64,000 nucleotides of DNA from Paragordius varius (taxonomy: Eukaryota; Nematomorpha): the NCBI GenBank assembly GCA_964247055.1, contig OZ176050.1:9858001-9922000 (forward strand), written 5' to 3'. The notes under the pieces are model-generated. The model made no database searches and was not told the DNA's origin. It saw only the letters and a program-made list of their open reading frames with translations. The position numbers and the translations under genes are program-made. Positions 41,250 through 54,015 of the stretch are shown in pieces. Positions within the stretch are counted from its first letter, which is position 1, and each line of letters begins with the position of its first letter.

Positions 41250-42235
41250 CCAAAAACTGGCGTCTTATTTTTATCATTAGTAATCATGTTAAATTTTGTG
41301 CCAGAAAAAGACACGCATTGTTTTTCTTCTATCGGAACAAAAGGGCGCTTGAAAGCATCGTTGGATAGAAACCTGTGAAACATGTTGAATCGATTATATG
41401 TTAAACATGTTTTTGAAAATCCGAAAATTATAATTTTAATGTGCAAAAGAGTGGGCGCTCTGGTAGCCCATACAACTGCGAAACGATAAAGAAGGAGTTA
41501 TTGGATGATTAGCCAATTCAAACTCAACGGCAATCTGCAGAAGCACATGTATCAAAAAACAATCAGTAGCCGTCTACGATCAAAAAGAAAGACCAATAAA
41601 AATGGTAAATGTGTCCCTCACAACTCAAATGAATGTCAAATCCAAAATCGCAAAGTGGTGAATCTAGCTTCAACTACGAAAGAAAATCTTTCCAGGTGAT
41701 ATAAGAAAAAGTTTTATTTTGTAAATGCAAAGCGAAAAAAATCGCCTCTTTCGCTTGCCAATCCGGTCTTTTAATACGGAGGCCAAATCGTTTCGGCAAG
41801 AACACCTTGCTATGTGTCATGAAACCAAAACGGTATGTATTATAAACTTTTAAAGTGCGAAAGCGTTAATGCACAACGCTATTACTGATAAATCATTAAT
41901 ATGAACCATGCATTAATCGAAAGATGCCTGGAATGGGTCAAAAGACATGGCAAATAACATGCTCCGTCTCACACAACAAAACCAGTGAAGGACACCCTAA
42001 TAAGAAATATTTATATATCCGTTCTACTCTCCTGATGGAGCAATTTGACTATTACCTCACATCATTGGTGTACACGCTCGCAGATCAGCACCTCAATTTC
42101 CAAGATTTCAAAAATGATTTGACGAATGGTTTGCTGCAAAAGACAAACCGCTATTCTAGTAAGGCCTTCATATATGATTTGAAAAATAAGGGAAATGTCT
42201 AGAAGCCGATGGATAGTATTTCGAATAGAACATAA
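41250..42235 (+). mobile_element. Mariner transposon remnant
   Basis: The plus-strand frames contain mariner transposase pieces in the right order: FVPEKDTH near 41295; GKCVPHNSNECQIQNRK near 41605-41655; NAPSHTT-like sequence near 41965-41990; YSPD near 42022; DEWFAAKDK near 42121-42147; KWGKCLEADG near 42185-42213. Frame changes and stops separate them, so the gene is dead. The block is visibly less AT-rich than its surroundings. Clear terminal repeats were not found. Confidence 0.8.
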
Positions 42236-42747
42236 CTATTTCCGTTAAAAATTACGTGTGTTTCTACCAATAAACGGCAAAGACTTATGGCTAGCTCTGG
42301 TATAATATTTGTATGCTTTAATTTTTGGAAAAATTAAATAATCATATTAATTGTTTTTATTTTTTTGAGTAATTTTGAGGGTAATAAACAAATAAGTTTG
42401 TGGAAAGATGAACTCCATTAAATGAATTTAAATGAAAAACTACCGCTTAGCTTAAAATCGGAGAGTCAGCATAGGGTTGTTTATATTAATCTCATTAGGA
42501 GGTAAGTCACTTTAGTGGAGTTTTATAGTTTTTTGGCCAAATTCACAGAAAGTGATTATGTTTATATAACACATTTAAACTGTAATCAGAATTTTGAAAG
42601 ATCAAAAAATCACTTTTCACATTGCGAAACAAAATAGTGAGTCTAATGTTTACCACCTAATCAATGATAGTAACTAAAAATATTGATTGGACGAATAGCG
42701 AAATTTAGATAATTATTGGAGCAACATACATAAACATCACACGCCAA

Positions 42748-42787
<40 letters not shown>

Positions 42788-43155
42788 CGGTTGTAGCTTG
42801 GTTTTTATGATAATGAATCGCCTGAGCAGATCCAAAATATAAAAATTGTTTTTATTTTTTTATATAGATACGCGACACAATAATTTTTTAATAAATGCTT
42901 AATAGTAGAAACATCATTAAACAAATATATTTTTTATATCGCCCAACGTCTAATAAAATACGGTTTGGTAAGATCATTGATAATTGTGTCTATACTGGAG
43001 CCCTGCCCAATGACCGCTAGCCTCTCATAATTAAGCTTTCACAATTAACTGCGCATTAAATTAGTTCATGATTATCATAAACTTTTCCAAGTTTTGAGAT
43101 TCCGAATTTTTGAGTCGTTATCGGTGTCAATATGAGGGTAGTCCACTTTATATAC
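42236..43155. other. Spacer with a (TA)n run
   Basis: A (TA)n microsatellite occupies about 42749-42785. Otherwise nothing recognisable. Confidence 0.4.
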
Positions 43156-44137
43156 CAGGGGTAACCAAACGGTCGACCGCGGTTGACTTTGTGCACTCTA
43201 GATTTCAAAACGTGACCGCCTGAAAATCATATGAGATCAGGATAATATTCAATCTGGGTTCCAAATGTTAACGATCTCTATTAGTTTTTATTCGACATCC
43301 AAATCTGGCAAATTTGCTTTAAGATAATGGTAGAATATTTTAGTTTTACATTCAACATATTATCAAACGGAGATAAAACACGGAAATGTATTCGAGTTTA
43401 TGTTTTGGCAAAAATCTTTTCAATATCATTGACATTTTTAAATGCGGATTACCTTAAATTAGAAAAATCTTTTAAATTATTGTTTTTCAATTGATTTGCA
43501 ATGTTCAATTTTTCTGAGATATTGCATCAAAAAGTAAGATCAACAAGCAATTTTCGATCTGTTAATTGTGGATATAAAAAATCTTTCGTCTGTTAAATAG
43601 ATATAGTTGTAGTAGAAATTGTCCTAATCTTTCTAAAAAAGCAGCCGACTTAATCATCTACCAATTCCTTTAAACTTAAAACTGCGGCGCGACACTCTTT
43701 TCGATTTGACGACTATCTTGAAACATATGTCCATTAATTAAAACCTGTGTAGTGAACCATAAAATTTTGTAAATTATAAAGATCTTTGCCAAAAGCTCCA
43801 AATCCATTTTTTACTTCAATCATCCGAAATTAGTTGCAAGATGTACAGTTAATCATCCATTGTAAATTTAATAAATTAAATAATGTAAATATTTTAGTAT
43901 TTGTACACTGATTGTGGCAAGCAGAGGTCTTTTGAACCATCTATATTTTGACAAAATTAAGATTCTAAATAAAAATAACTACCCAAAAATAATTATTTTT
44001 TGTAATATTTATTTTAAAATGGCCTGTGCTAGTCACTCAAATCCGTATATAAGATATATATATGTAGTTATAAATGAATCTTTTAATACTTAATATTCAT
44101 ACGTGCCCGAGGGAAAAAAGGTTGGCTACCACCCCTG
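43156..44137. mobile_element. Short hAT-like element
   Basis: The left end is CAGGGGTAACCAAACGGTCG; the right end, read inward, is CAGGGGTGGTAGCCAACC. Flanks are TTATATAC (43148-43155) and CTATATAC (44138-44145), an 8-bp duplication with one mismatch. It is 982 bp with no recognisable transposase. The CAGGGGT ends are typical of hAT elements. Confidence 0.75.
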
Positions 44138-44900
44138 CTATATACTCTTCGATTGCAAAGTTAATAATTGTTTTGACCCATTTATTTGCATTCTCAAAAC
44201 AATGTTTTTATTAAAAAAACAGCATATTTAGCTACTTGGACAACAGGTTCAGACTGGGCGCAATTTCCTAAATTGTAATATCAGGCAGTAAGTAGAATTT
44301 ATTCTGATGTAGCATTAGTAAAAACTTGACTCGGGCGCGATATCAATTTTCCATTATCGCACAAACATATTGGAACTAGAATTTGATTATTTGGATGCGT
44401 TTTATTTTAATACCGATGTGGTCACTAGAATTGAGCATCCTCAAGGTAGCCTTTGTCCAATTTCTCCATTAAAACTTGTTATTATGACATACATGCATGG
44501 TTGTTGTAAATTTTTATGAATTAGTTTATTTTGTTAATTTAACAGTATTTTGTAGCTTAACATTTTTTGTATTTTATTGAGCTTGATATGAATCGAGTCA
44601 TTGTAATGGTTTAATGCAGGAAAATAACCCGATGCCCAAATTATAATTTGAGGCTATTTTGTCTTAAGGTGTGTTTTATAAAACCTAGAAGCAAAAATAT
44701 AGATTAAAATATTTTTTATTGCACAAGATTCGGTTTTCAACGATGAGAACGAAAATTATTGAAACTATTTCATAATTTTTACAATCTAACATATAAGGCT
44801 TATAAGATTAAGTACTATATGGAATATTGTATTTTAAATGTGTTTGCCATTATATGTTTTATAATCATTCAGAGACGAAGAATGGTCTAAAATGACCATA
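44138..44900. other. AT-rich spacer before the transposon nest
   Basis: No gene or element terminus recognised. Confidence 0.35.
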
Positions 44901-47464
44901 TCTATATATTTATAAAAATGGAAAGTGGTGGCTTTGTGATCTGTTTCTGGAAAACCGGGAGACCCATTCAAACTCAAATATCCAAAAAATATAATCATTA
45001 ATGGATGCCCCGACAATAGCTTCGCTCTTTTTTTGAATTAGGTCCCCAGTTCGGCCCACCCCGTGTAAACGGATTTTTTTCGAAACTGGAATCCACAATC
45101 GTGTCTTTGAGACAATTTTTCCGAAAACGTGTTGGACCATTCGATTTCAAATATATTTTTTTTACTTATTTTCGATTGCGCCGAACATAGTCGGCTCAAT
45201 TTTTTAATTTAGGCCCTCTTTTTACCCGCTCCCTGTAAAATGCCACTTTTTTCAAAAAATTAAGTCCACAAAAAATATTTTTGAATCTATTTTTCGCCCA
45301 AACTTTGAGACATAAAAATTCAATAAGGATTCCAGGTATTCCCTGTTAAAAGGCAAAAATTTTGGTAGAGCGTTTCTTTTATATTGGCTGCCGGGTAAGG
45401 AGATACCCGCTAAAAACTGACCCCTCATATCGAAATAGCGTGCCTTTGGGGCTAAATTTCAGAAAAACTATCAGGCCATATGAGTTCAATAGCTGCTTAA
45501 AATATTACCCGTAACAAGGCAAAAATTTTAGTCTAGCGGTTTTTTAAAATTAGCCGTTAATTAGGCCCATTACGCCCTGATAAATGCGCTATCAGTGAAC
45601 TATTATGTTTTGAAGCCATTCTTCCAAAACTATTAACATATGGAAAGGCATTCCCCTATAAAGGCAAAATTCTTTTTCGAACGTCTATTTTTATATTGGC
45701 TCTGGGTAGGGGGCTACCCGCTAACAGCTGCGCCACTATATCGATGCAGCGTGATTTTGGAGTCAAATTAAAATTTATCAGACCATATGAGTTCAATAAG
45801 GGCTTGAAATATTACCCGTAAAAATAAAAAATTTAAGTAGAGCGGTTTTATTAAATTACCCCTTAATTAGGCCCTTGCCCAGAAAAATGCGCCACCATAG
45901 AATGACTTTTTGGTTTTGAGGCAATTTTTTAAAAATCCCACGAGAGCATATGGAATCAATCATGATTTCAGGTATTACCCAAATTAAGGCAAATCGAGCG
46001 TTTTTTTGCTTCGCCCCTGATCAGGGGGATACCTGCATAAAACTGCCACACTATATCGATACAGCATGCCTTTTGAGCCAAATTTCAGAAAACCTATGTG
46101 TCTAATAGGAACATATGGAATCCATGATACCCCACATAAAGGCAAAATTTTGCTCACGGCTTTTTTTATACCTGCCTCTGAGTAAGGGGCAACCCGAAAA
46201 ACTACGCCACTATATAGAAATTGTGTTGTTTTGGTAGTGGAAAATTTAGAAGCGATATGAGTTCATTAAAAGCTTGAAATATTACCCGTAACTGGACAAA
46301 AAAGGTCAGGCTTATTTAATCAGACGTTAATTTGGGGCCTTAATGCCCCTTATAATACGCCATCATATAACGATTATTTAGTGTTGAGGTATTTTTTTAA
46401 TACATGAGACGATGGTATCAAAGAGGATTTCAAATATTTGCCCTATAAAGGGAAAGAATTTAACTCAGCGCTTTTCCATATAGGTTTATGGGTAAGGGGT
46501 CCGGTTTAAAACTGAGAGGCCATACAATGGCGTGGTTTTGGAGCTAATAAAAAACCTGAGAAGACATACGAGTTTTAAACACATTTCTGGCTAATTTGTA
46601 TATCATTCTTTCCTTTAAAAGGGGACCTAAAATGAGTTACTTTTTATATCTACACAATTTCAAAATAAAACTTTTAACCATAATTTCGCAATACGAAAAT
46701 GTTAAATTAAATCCAATGATAGTTGAATATTAACCTTCATAAGAGACAGTTTAAATATGGTTAATTTAGAGCAGCGGTGTCCAACAGGGTACTCGCGAGC
46801 CACTAGTGGCTCATTGAAAATTTTGAGTGGCTCTTTGAAAATTTTGAAAAAAAAAATTTTTTTCAAGTGACGAAAAAATTTGAGGTGCGGATTTATTACG
46901 ATTTTACATTTTTTTAATTTTTTTGTATGCGCTTAAAAAGATGAAGAAAGCATGTATTTAAATTTGGACCAAAGCTAAAAATTATTTTGAAATATTTACA
47001 TTTTGTATGACTTTTGGGGTAAAATTACCCTAAAAGATTATGAAATGCGAATATATAAGATATTACGCATTAGTAGGAATCATTGCATAAAATAATAAGA
47101 TGAAAATTTGGAATATTATTATTTTTCAATAGTAAAGAAGCTTCTTTAAAATGAATATACTTATAATAATATATTTTAAATTTTACATTTTAAAATTCGA
47201 TGACAGGGTCATTGGTGTTAATAAGGGAAATTTTGCCTTATTTTTAGTTAAATAAAATGCGAGATTTATTTAATCCTATTCATTTAATATCTTAGTTAAT
47301 GTTAAATCAAAAATGGTTTATTTAAAAGTCGGTGCATATCAAATGCTATGTTATAATTTTAAAACTTCTTAAACAATACATAGTAAATAGCAGACTAGAA
47401 TTCATGGGGTTATTTTTTATCAATACTGCTCTTCATATCCTATTGTATTTCGGATTTATGTCCG

Positions 47465-47580
47465 TATAAAAAAATTGTCCGTATATAAAAAAATTTGTCC
47501 GTATAAAAAAAATTTGTCCGTATAACAAAAATTTTGGCCGTTGAAAAAAAATTTGTCCGTATAAAAAAAATTTGTCCGCA
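47465..47580. repeat. Short tandem array of an about 18-bp unit
   Basis: At least five units of the form TTTGTCCGTATAAAAAAAA inside the 5' region of the hAT element. Confidence 0.75.
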
Positions 47581-47682
47581 AATTAAAAATTATAATTTTT
47601 TGATTTTAACACTATGTCTGTTATATAATAATTATGTCTGTTAGTTTCAAAATTCGTCCAGATAATTACATATTTTAGTGTA

Positions 47683-49165
47683 TAATTTGGGTCCATTGAA
47701 ACATTAAATTACTTGCAAAAAAATAGGTATTTAAAATAATTTATTTAGCTTTCACCAATACTGGGAATTATAATTTGGGTCATCGAAACATTAAATTACT
47801 TGTAAAAATAGGTATTTTAAATAATTTATTTAACTTTCATACCAATACTGGGATTTATAATTGAGATCCATTGAAAATTAAATTTCTTGCAAAAATTAAA
47901 TATTTAAAATAATTTATTTAGCTTTCATACTAATACTGGGAATTATAATTTGGTCCATTGAAACATTAAATTACTTGCAAAAAAATAGATATTTAAAATA
48001 ATTTACACTAGACAACAAAATTTTCTGCCACTCGAGTTTTTTGCATTTTCTGATATTTAGTATCATTTTAACAGTAAATCTGAAATAAAAATCATAACTC
48101 CACTTAAGAATTTTGTATAATTTGATTTTTTTGATTATGCGCCCTCTATATCAAAATTTTACTAAATAATGTTTTTCCTAGAAAATATACAAGTAAAACC
48201 CATTTATAATATATCATTCGAAAGAGTAATAAAAACTCTATAAAATGCATACTAATATTTATTATATCGACAGTTAATATTGGACACAGAGAGCGACAAA
48301 CACGAGAAGCGAGAGCATTTTTTTAATTAATATATTTTTAAAACAATGGATGAAAATAGCTCAAACTTTGTTTAGATGGTGATGAATGTCCAAAAAAGAT
48401 AACACAAGAAAGTTTTTTTGATCAAAACATTTTTTATTGCTTTTATGTCACTCAAAACAGCCATTTTTAAGTTTTTTGTTTTTAAAAATTACCATCTCAT
48501 CAATATTAATTTATTTTCTTTACGAGGCCGATAATTTCGAAATTTTAAAGATAAAAACAAAGTTTAAGGTATTTTTGATCTTTTATAGCCATTATGTAAT
48601 AAATTACAGTTATAACTATGCATTTTAGTATCGACTAGGTAAAATTTTTATGATAATAATAATTTAATAAAGCAAACCAAAAGCTTAACCCTAATAATTA
48701 TATTAAAATAATTTATATTATTTTCAAATTAGATTGTTTGTGAAAATTTTTGACTTATACGGATGACGATATAAACCCAAATAACTTTTACATCAGATTG
48801 TTTTAAATGAACTACCATTCGAAAGATACTTCGCGCTCTTTCGAATGATATATAATACATAGCACTATATCTAAAACTGTTAATTTTAAAAATTTCGAGT
48901 TTAATGTTAAATCGGGGGCAAAAAATTTCGATAAACCCTAATAAAAAAATTCTTACGTGGTAGACCAATTTTTTTTCAGATAAATTATTTATATACTTTC
49001 ATAAAATAAATTTTAAATATATAAGAATGGCAGTTAAAAAAGTTAAAATTTGTTGTTTAGTGTTATTTAGCTTTCATACCAATACTGGGAATTATAATTA
49101 GGGTCCATTGAAACATTAAATTACTTGGAAAAAATAGGTATTTAAAATAATTTTTTTAGCTTTCA
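47683..49165. repeat. About 88-bp tandem array interrupted by a CACTA element
   Basis: Units containing GGGTCCATTGAAACATTAAA recur near 47689, 47777, 47864 and 47952, and again at 49096 after the CACTA insertion at 48006-49062. About five units in all, inside the 5' region of the hAT element. Confidence 0.75.
48006..49062 (+). mobile_element. CACTA-like element inserted in the tandem array
   Basis: The ends are CACTAGACAACAAAATTTTC and, inward from the right, CACTAAACAACAAATTTTAA. TTA duplicates at 48003-48005 and 49063-49065; intact neighbouring repeat units show TTA once at this position. It is 1057 bp and non-coding, the same family as 9844-13838 in opposite orientation. Confidence 0.87.
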
Positions 49166-50582
49166 ATATGCATAAATCTCAAAAAGTAACTAGAAAATAC
49201 AATTCCGACTGGGAATTAGGGGTTATTCAAATTTTCAACAAAGCGGAGTGTTTTATTTGCAAATTTACCACAAACGGTTTCGCGAATATAATTCAAAAAG
49301 ACATGCCAATACCATGCATTTGGATTTTATTAATATGACTACAGAAATGAAAATAATAAAATTGGAATCTTTAAAAAATATTAATAATCTCCTACCAACA
49401 ATTTCATTCATGCAACCTTATCCGATAGTTTAGGCAAGTTATATTGTTGCCAATTTACTCGCCAAAAAAATGAAGCCTTATTCTGATGGTGAGTTTGTAA
49501 AGGAATGCGTACTGGAAATTATAAAATGTGTTTTGCCTAATAAAGTTGAATTAATATCCAGTAAAAGTCTTTCGCGCAATACTATGTGTCGACGAATTAC
49601 AGACACGCGGAAGAAATTCAACTTTCCCCAAAAGAAAGACTTCAAGATTTTGTGGCGTTTTCCTTGTCATTTGAGGAAAGCACAGATATAAGCAACATAC
49701 CACAATTGGTAGTCTTTATTCGAGGGGCAGATGAATTTTTTAATATAACAGAAGATATGTTAGACTTACTTCCGATGAAAAATACAACTAAGGGAGATGA
49801 TATGTTTCATGCATTTTTAAAATGTATTGAGGACAATAAATTAAATATGAGGGCGCTATCTTGTTTGACAACATATGGTGCCCCAGCTATGATGGGAAAA
49901 AACAAGGGAACCGTGAAATTATTGTTAATCCGATGGTATTAATATTGACCATATATATATAATGCATTGCAGGATTCACCGTGAAAATCTCTGCGCACAT
50001 GCCTGACAATGGACAATGTTATGACCGTTGTTATTAAACTATAATTTTATAAAATCTCATGCTTTAAAGCATAGGCAGTTTAAGAAGTTATTAAAAGAAA
50101 TTCATTCAGAATATGGAGAACTTATTATATTTTTTTCAAATGTAAGGTGGCTAGTCGAGGGAAATGTCTAAAAAGGTTTTATTTATTAAAAGAAATAAAT
50201 ATTTTTATATTGCGGAATAATTATTTGGTATAGGAATTAACCAATAAAGATTGGTTGTCAGATTTATGCTTTCCCGTACATATTACTGAAAAACTAAATC
50301 AATTAAATGAATCCTTACAAAAGAGGGATAATTTAATTGTTGATGCGAATAACCATATTAAAGCGTTTTGTAAAAAATTGACGTTATTTGAATGCCATTT
50401 ATAAAAAATAATGCTGAACATTTTCAAGAATTGAATAGATTTAAAGCTGGTAAAACTAACGATTTTTCAAAATATGCAGATCAAATTAATATATTATCAA
50501 AAGCTTTTTATAATCGATACGGGGATATGACAAAATATGAAAAAATATTTGATTTATTATGTTGTCCATTCTACGTTGAAGC

Positions 50583-51972
50583 TAGGGTTGTGCCCATTAG
50601 TCAATGACCTAGGGTCATGACCTAGGTCATGACCATGGTCATGACCATGGTCATGACCACGAAAAAAAATGACCTAGGTCAATTTTTTTATTTTTTTTAA
50701 TTTTTTATTTTTTTAATTTTACAATTTTTAGGAAAACAAAACCTTATATTATTTATATATGTATTATTTTTTTTAAATATCATATGATACATATCTTTTC
50801 TTTACTTCCTAAATCATAATGAAATCAGCCTTGAATTTTTCGATCAAAAAAAATCAAGTTACATGCAAGAAATGTAATTACACTATATATATATATTAAA
50901 TAAAAACCTAATGAAGAAACATTTAAATGAAGTTCATGAAAAAAATTTTATGATAGAAGGCGATGGTCGAAAAGCAAGCTAATTATTTAATTTCTTAAGT
51001 TTAGTCTTAAAAATTCCTGTTTTCAAGAGAAATTAGCCAGAAACATTTAGCAAAATTTATTTATACATCCTCAACTCTAAACATAGTTGAAAATAAACAT
51101 TTTCGGAGTTTCATTCATAGTTTAAATCTAATTATGCTATTCCAAATAGTAAACATATTTCCAATAAATTATTAGATTCATGTTATGAAGATATAAAAAT
51201 AGTTATTGGAATATGTAAAAATAATATTTTATTAATCGTCGATCCCTTTACCAATATTCGTAGGAAGCAAATAATTAATATTATTGGCCAAGGATCCCAA
51301 AAATCATATCTTATCATAGTAGGACTGCCGAATATATCTATAACATAATGGAACCAATTATAAAAGATATTGGAAATTTTAATAATTAATGCCATTGTGA
51401 CCGATAATGCAGCGAACATGAATACTGCTGAAAATTTAATTAATAAAGAATATCCTAATATAATATGACATGTATGCCAATGTCATATAATATATAATTT
51501 GATCTAAGAATATATTAATCTTAATAAGATACTGAAATTTTAAATGTAGTGAGCACGATTATATATTCTAATAAATTGTATAAAAAATTTGAAGTATAAA
51601 AAAAACTTTGAACCATCCTAAGTTAACGTTAAGTTTATGGACAGTGACTCGTTGTTACACAATCTAAATAATTAGAGCATAAATAGGCTTAAATAAATGC
51701 ATATTTTTTCATTAGTCTTAGCTTTCTGTGATTTGAAGCTTTCTATAAGTCTTTATGTATGATTCCAGGAAAGATCGTTAATTGTAGAAATTTAAATTAT
51801 CAGGATTGGTGAAAGTATAATTTTAAAAAAATATACACTTTATATGAAAACCTTTTTTATGTGATTTAATCAAGTATTTATGTATGTAGTTATTTATTAT
51901 TGGCATTAACACATGGTATGACCTAGGTCTGACCCCCTTTTTCGAAAAAAGGGGGTCAAAATCACAACCCTA
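50583..51972 (-). mobile_element. Second hAT element inserted in the first transposase
   Basis: Terminal repeats TAGGGTTGTG and CACAACCCTA are flanked by a perfect 8-bp duplication GTTGAAGC (50575-50582, 51973-51980). The left subterminal region has overlapping palindromes (GACCTAGGTC, GACCATGGTC). On the plus strand a degraded hAT frame includes VTDNAANMNTAENLINKEYP (about 51398-51457) and CQCHIIYNLI, so a dead transposase remains. 1390 bp. Confidence 0.85.
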
Positions 51973-52959
51973 GTTGAAGCTATCAACGCTCCTATTAATT
52001 TACAAATGGAATTACTAGATTTTAAAATAATGAATTATTATTATTTGGGCAAACAAATAAAATTGAATTTTATAAAATATATATAATAAAGTGACCAGAT
52101 AGGCTGTTTTTCGCAGTACAGTACTGGGTTTTCGAAAAAAAACCGCGCCTGTACTGCCCTGACTTTTGTACTGCTTTTTAAAATAATTTTTTTTATAAAT
52201 ATGTTTTAATTACCATTCATTTATACAAGTTTTGTTTGTAGAATTCCATAGAGTACCCTTAGTTAAAATAAATAAATGGTTTTTTTAACTGTAAAAACTA
52301 TGGCCTTTAATTTTAATATTTTATTTTCTGCTCTAATTATACATGGAGTTGGGTTTTGGACCGGTCAAAGCGCTTATGAATGCAGCCTTTCGCGCAGTGG
52401 CGGAACTATAATTATCAGACTCCAGATTTAGGCTAATGGCCTTTTACCTCAGGGCTTCTGCAACGACCTCAAAAATAAACAAAAAATAAATTAATATTTC
52501 AGTAATTTTATATTTTGGAAATTTATCTTGTTTCAATAAGTTTCAGCTAAATGAAATTTATTAGTGTTTACTTTAATTATAATTATCAAACGGAAAATTT
52601 TTATATTTCAGCAATATATTATTTTTAAAATTCATTATATTTGGTTTCGATATAATCTTTTTTTTCTAGGAATAAAACAACTTTTTTATGTTTTGGGTGG
52701 GAGGTATCCTTAATTTTTTGCTTCCTTAAACTTAATTTTTAGCCAATTTTCTTTTCATTCTTTTTGCATAAACAAATTTATAGACCTATTTAATTTTGGC
52801 ACATACACACACACACCCATAATAATTTTTTTATTAATTCCATTTTAATTTTCTTTTCCGTGCCTTTTCCTCAAAATATGGACTACGGAAAAACTCAACT
52901 CACAATATATACTTTGAAAGCAAAATAGTCAAAAATACAAAAGAAAATTGTGAAGCTTT

Positions 52960-53049
52960 TTTAGATAAAATTTCGCAAAACCATAAATTATTGGGACAAA
53001 TACATTTAGATAAAATTTCGCAAAACCATAAATTATTGGGACAAATACA
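52960..53049. repeat. Perfect 45-bp tandem duplication
   Basis: Two identical adjacent copies of a 45-bp unit starting TTTAGATAAAATTTCGCAAA, within family A copy three. Confidence 0.9.
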
Positions 53050-53435
53050 TAAATCTGAAAATTAGATATTATTACTATTATAAAAAAATAATTATTTATT
53101 AATAGTCACGTCATATACCATTGATTGGGTAGACTCAGAACTATCTGAATTATTTTTGAATTTTACACTGTAGCAAAGTCGGCATTTGAATAATTTTCTA
53201 TCCATTCACCTATCTTTTTTTTATCATCGCATAGTTTTACCTGCTGTCAAATAGTAATTTTTTCTAAAAAGCTAAGGAACAGAACTTTCATAAGATCGTG
53301 TGTGAACGATTTTATCTGCACGGCAACATCTTATAAAAACCAGATATATTGTTTCCCTCTATTTTTATTATCATATATTGGTAATTATATTGTTTTTGAC
53401 AATTAGCATTATTTAAAACAAACATACCATTATAA

Positions 53436-54015
53436 TCTATATATTTATAAAAATGGAAAGTAGTGGTTAGGTGATCAATTTCCGGGAAACCGGTAGATCC
53501 ATTCAAATCCAAATGTCGAAAAAATATAAACATTAATGAATGCCCCGACAATAGCTTCGCCCTTTTTTTAATTTAGGCCCTCAGTTCGGGCCTACCGCGT
53601 GTAAAAAACGGTTTTTTTTTGAAAACAGAAGTCCACGAAAATCGTGTCTTTGAGAGAATTTTCTGGAAAACGTGTTGGACTATTCAATTTCAAATATGAT
53701 TTTTGTTTACTTATTTTCGATTGCGCCGAACATAATCCGCTCGCTTTTTTAATTAAGGCCCTCTTTTTACCAGCTCCTCCCGTAAAATGCCATTTTTCCA
53801 AAAAAATAAAAGTAAATGTTTGAATCTATTTTTCGCCCAAGTAAACAATATATTAGTATGAATGCACCGTTTTGAAATTCCTATGAGATCATAGCTATTA
53901 AATAATGTTTCGAAATAATCCGCATATGTGGATCATTTGATTGTCCCTTTTTCAAATAGCCCCACCAGTCCGAAGGACTTCCTCGGGCTGCGTAGCAGCA
54001 CGAGATTTACGCTAG
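53436..54015 (+). mobile_element. Short Helitron, innermost layer
   Basis: Starts TCTATATATTTATAAAAATG after A; ends with the hairpin CTCGGGCTGC-GTA-GCAGCACGAG, then CTAG and T. It is 580 bp and non-coding. The 3' end is the same as in the copy 4081-5993 and different from that of the outermost Helitron. Confidence 0.87.

Noticed and set aside
41243-41446. 67-residue minus-strand ORF
   Set aside because: It is antisense to the N-terminal part of the mariner remnant.
47465-48005. Regularly spaced repeats resembling a CRISPR array
   Set aside because: Units are adjacent tandem repeats without unique spacers, inside a eukaryotic transposon.
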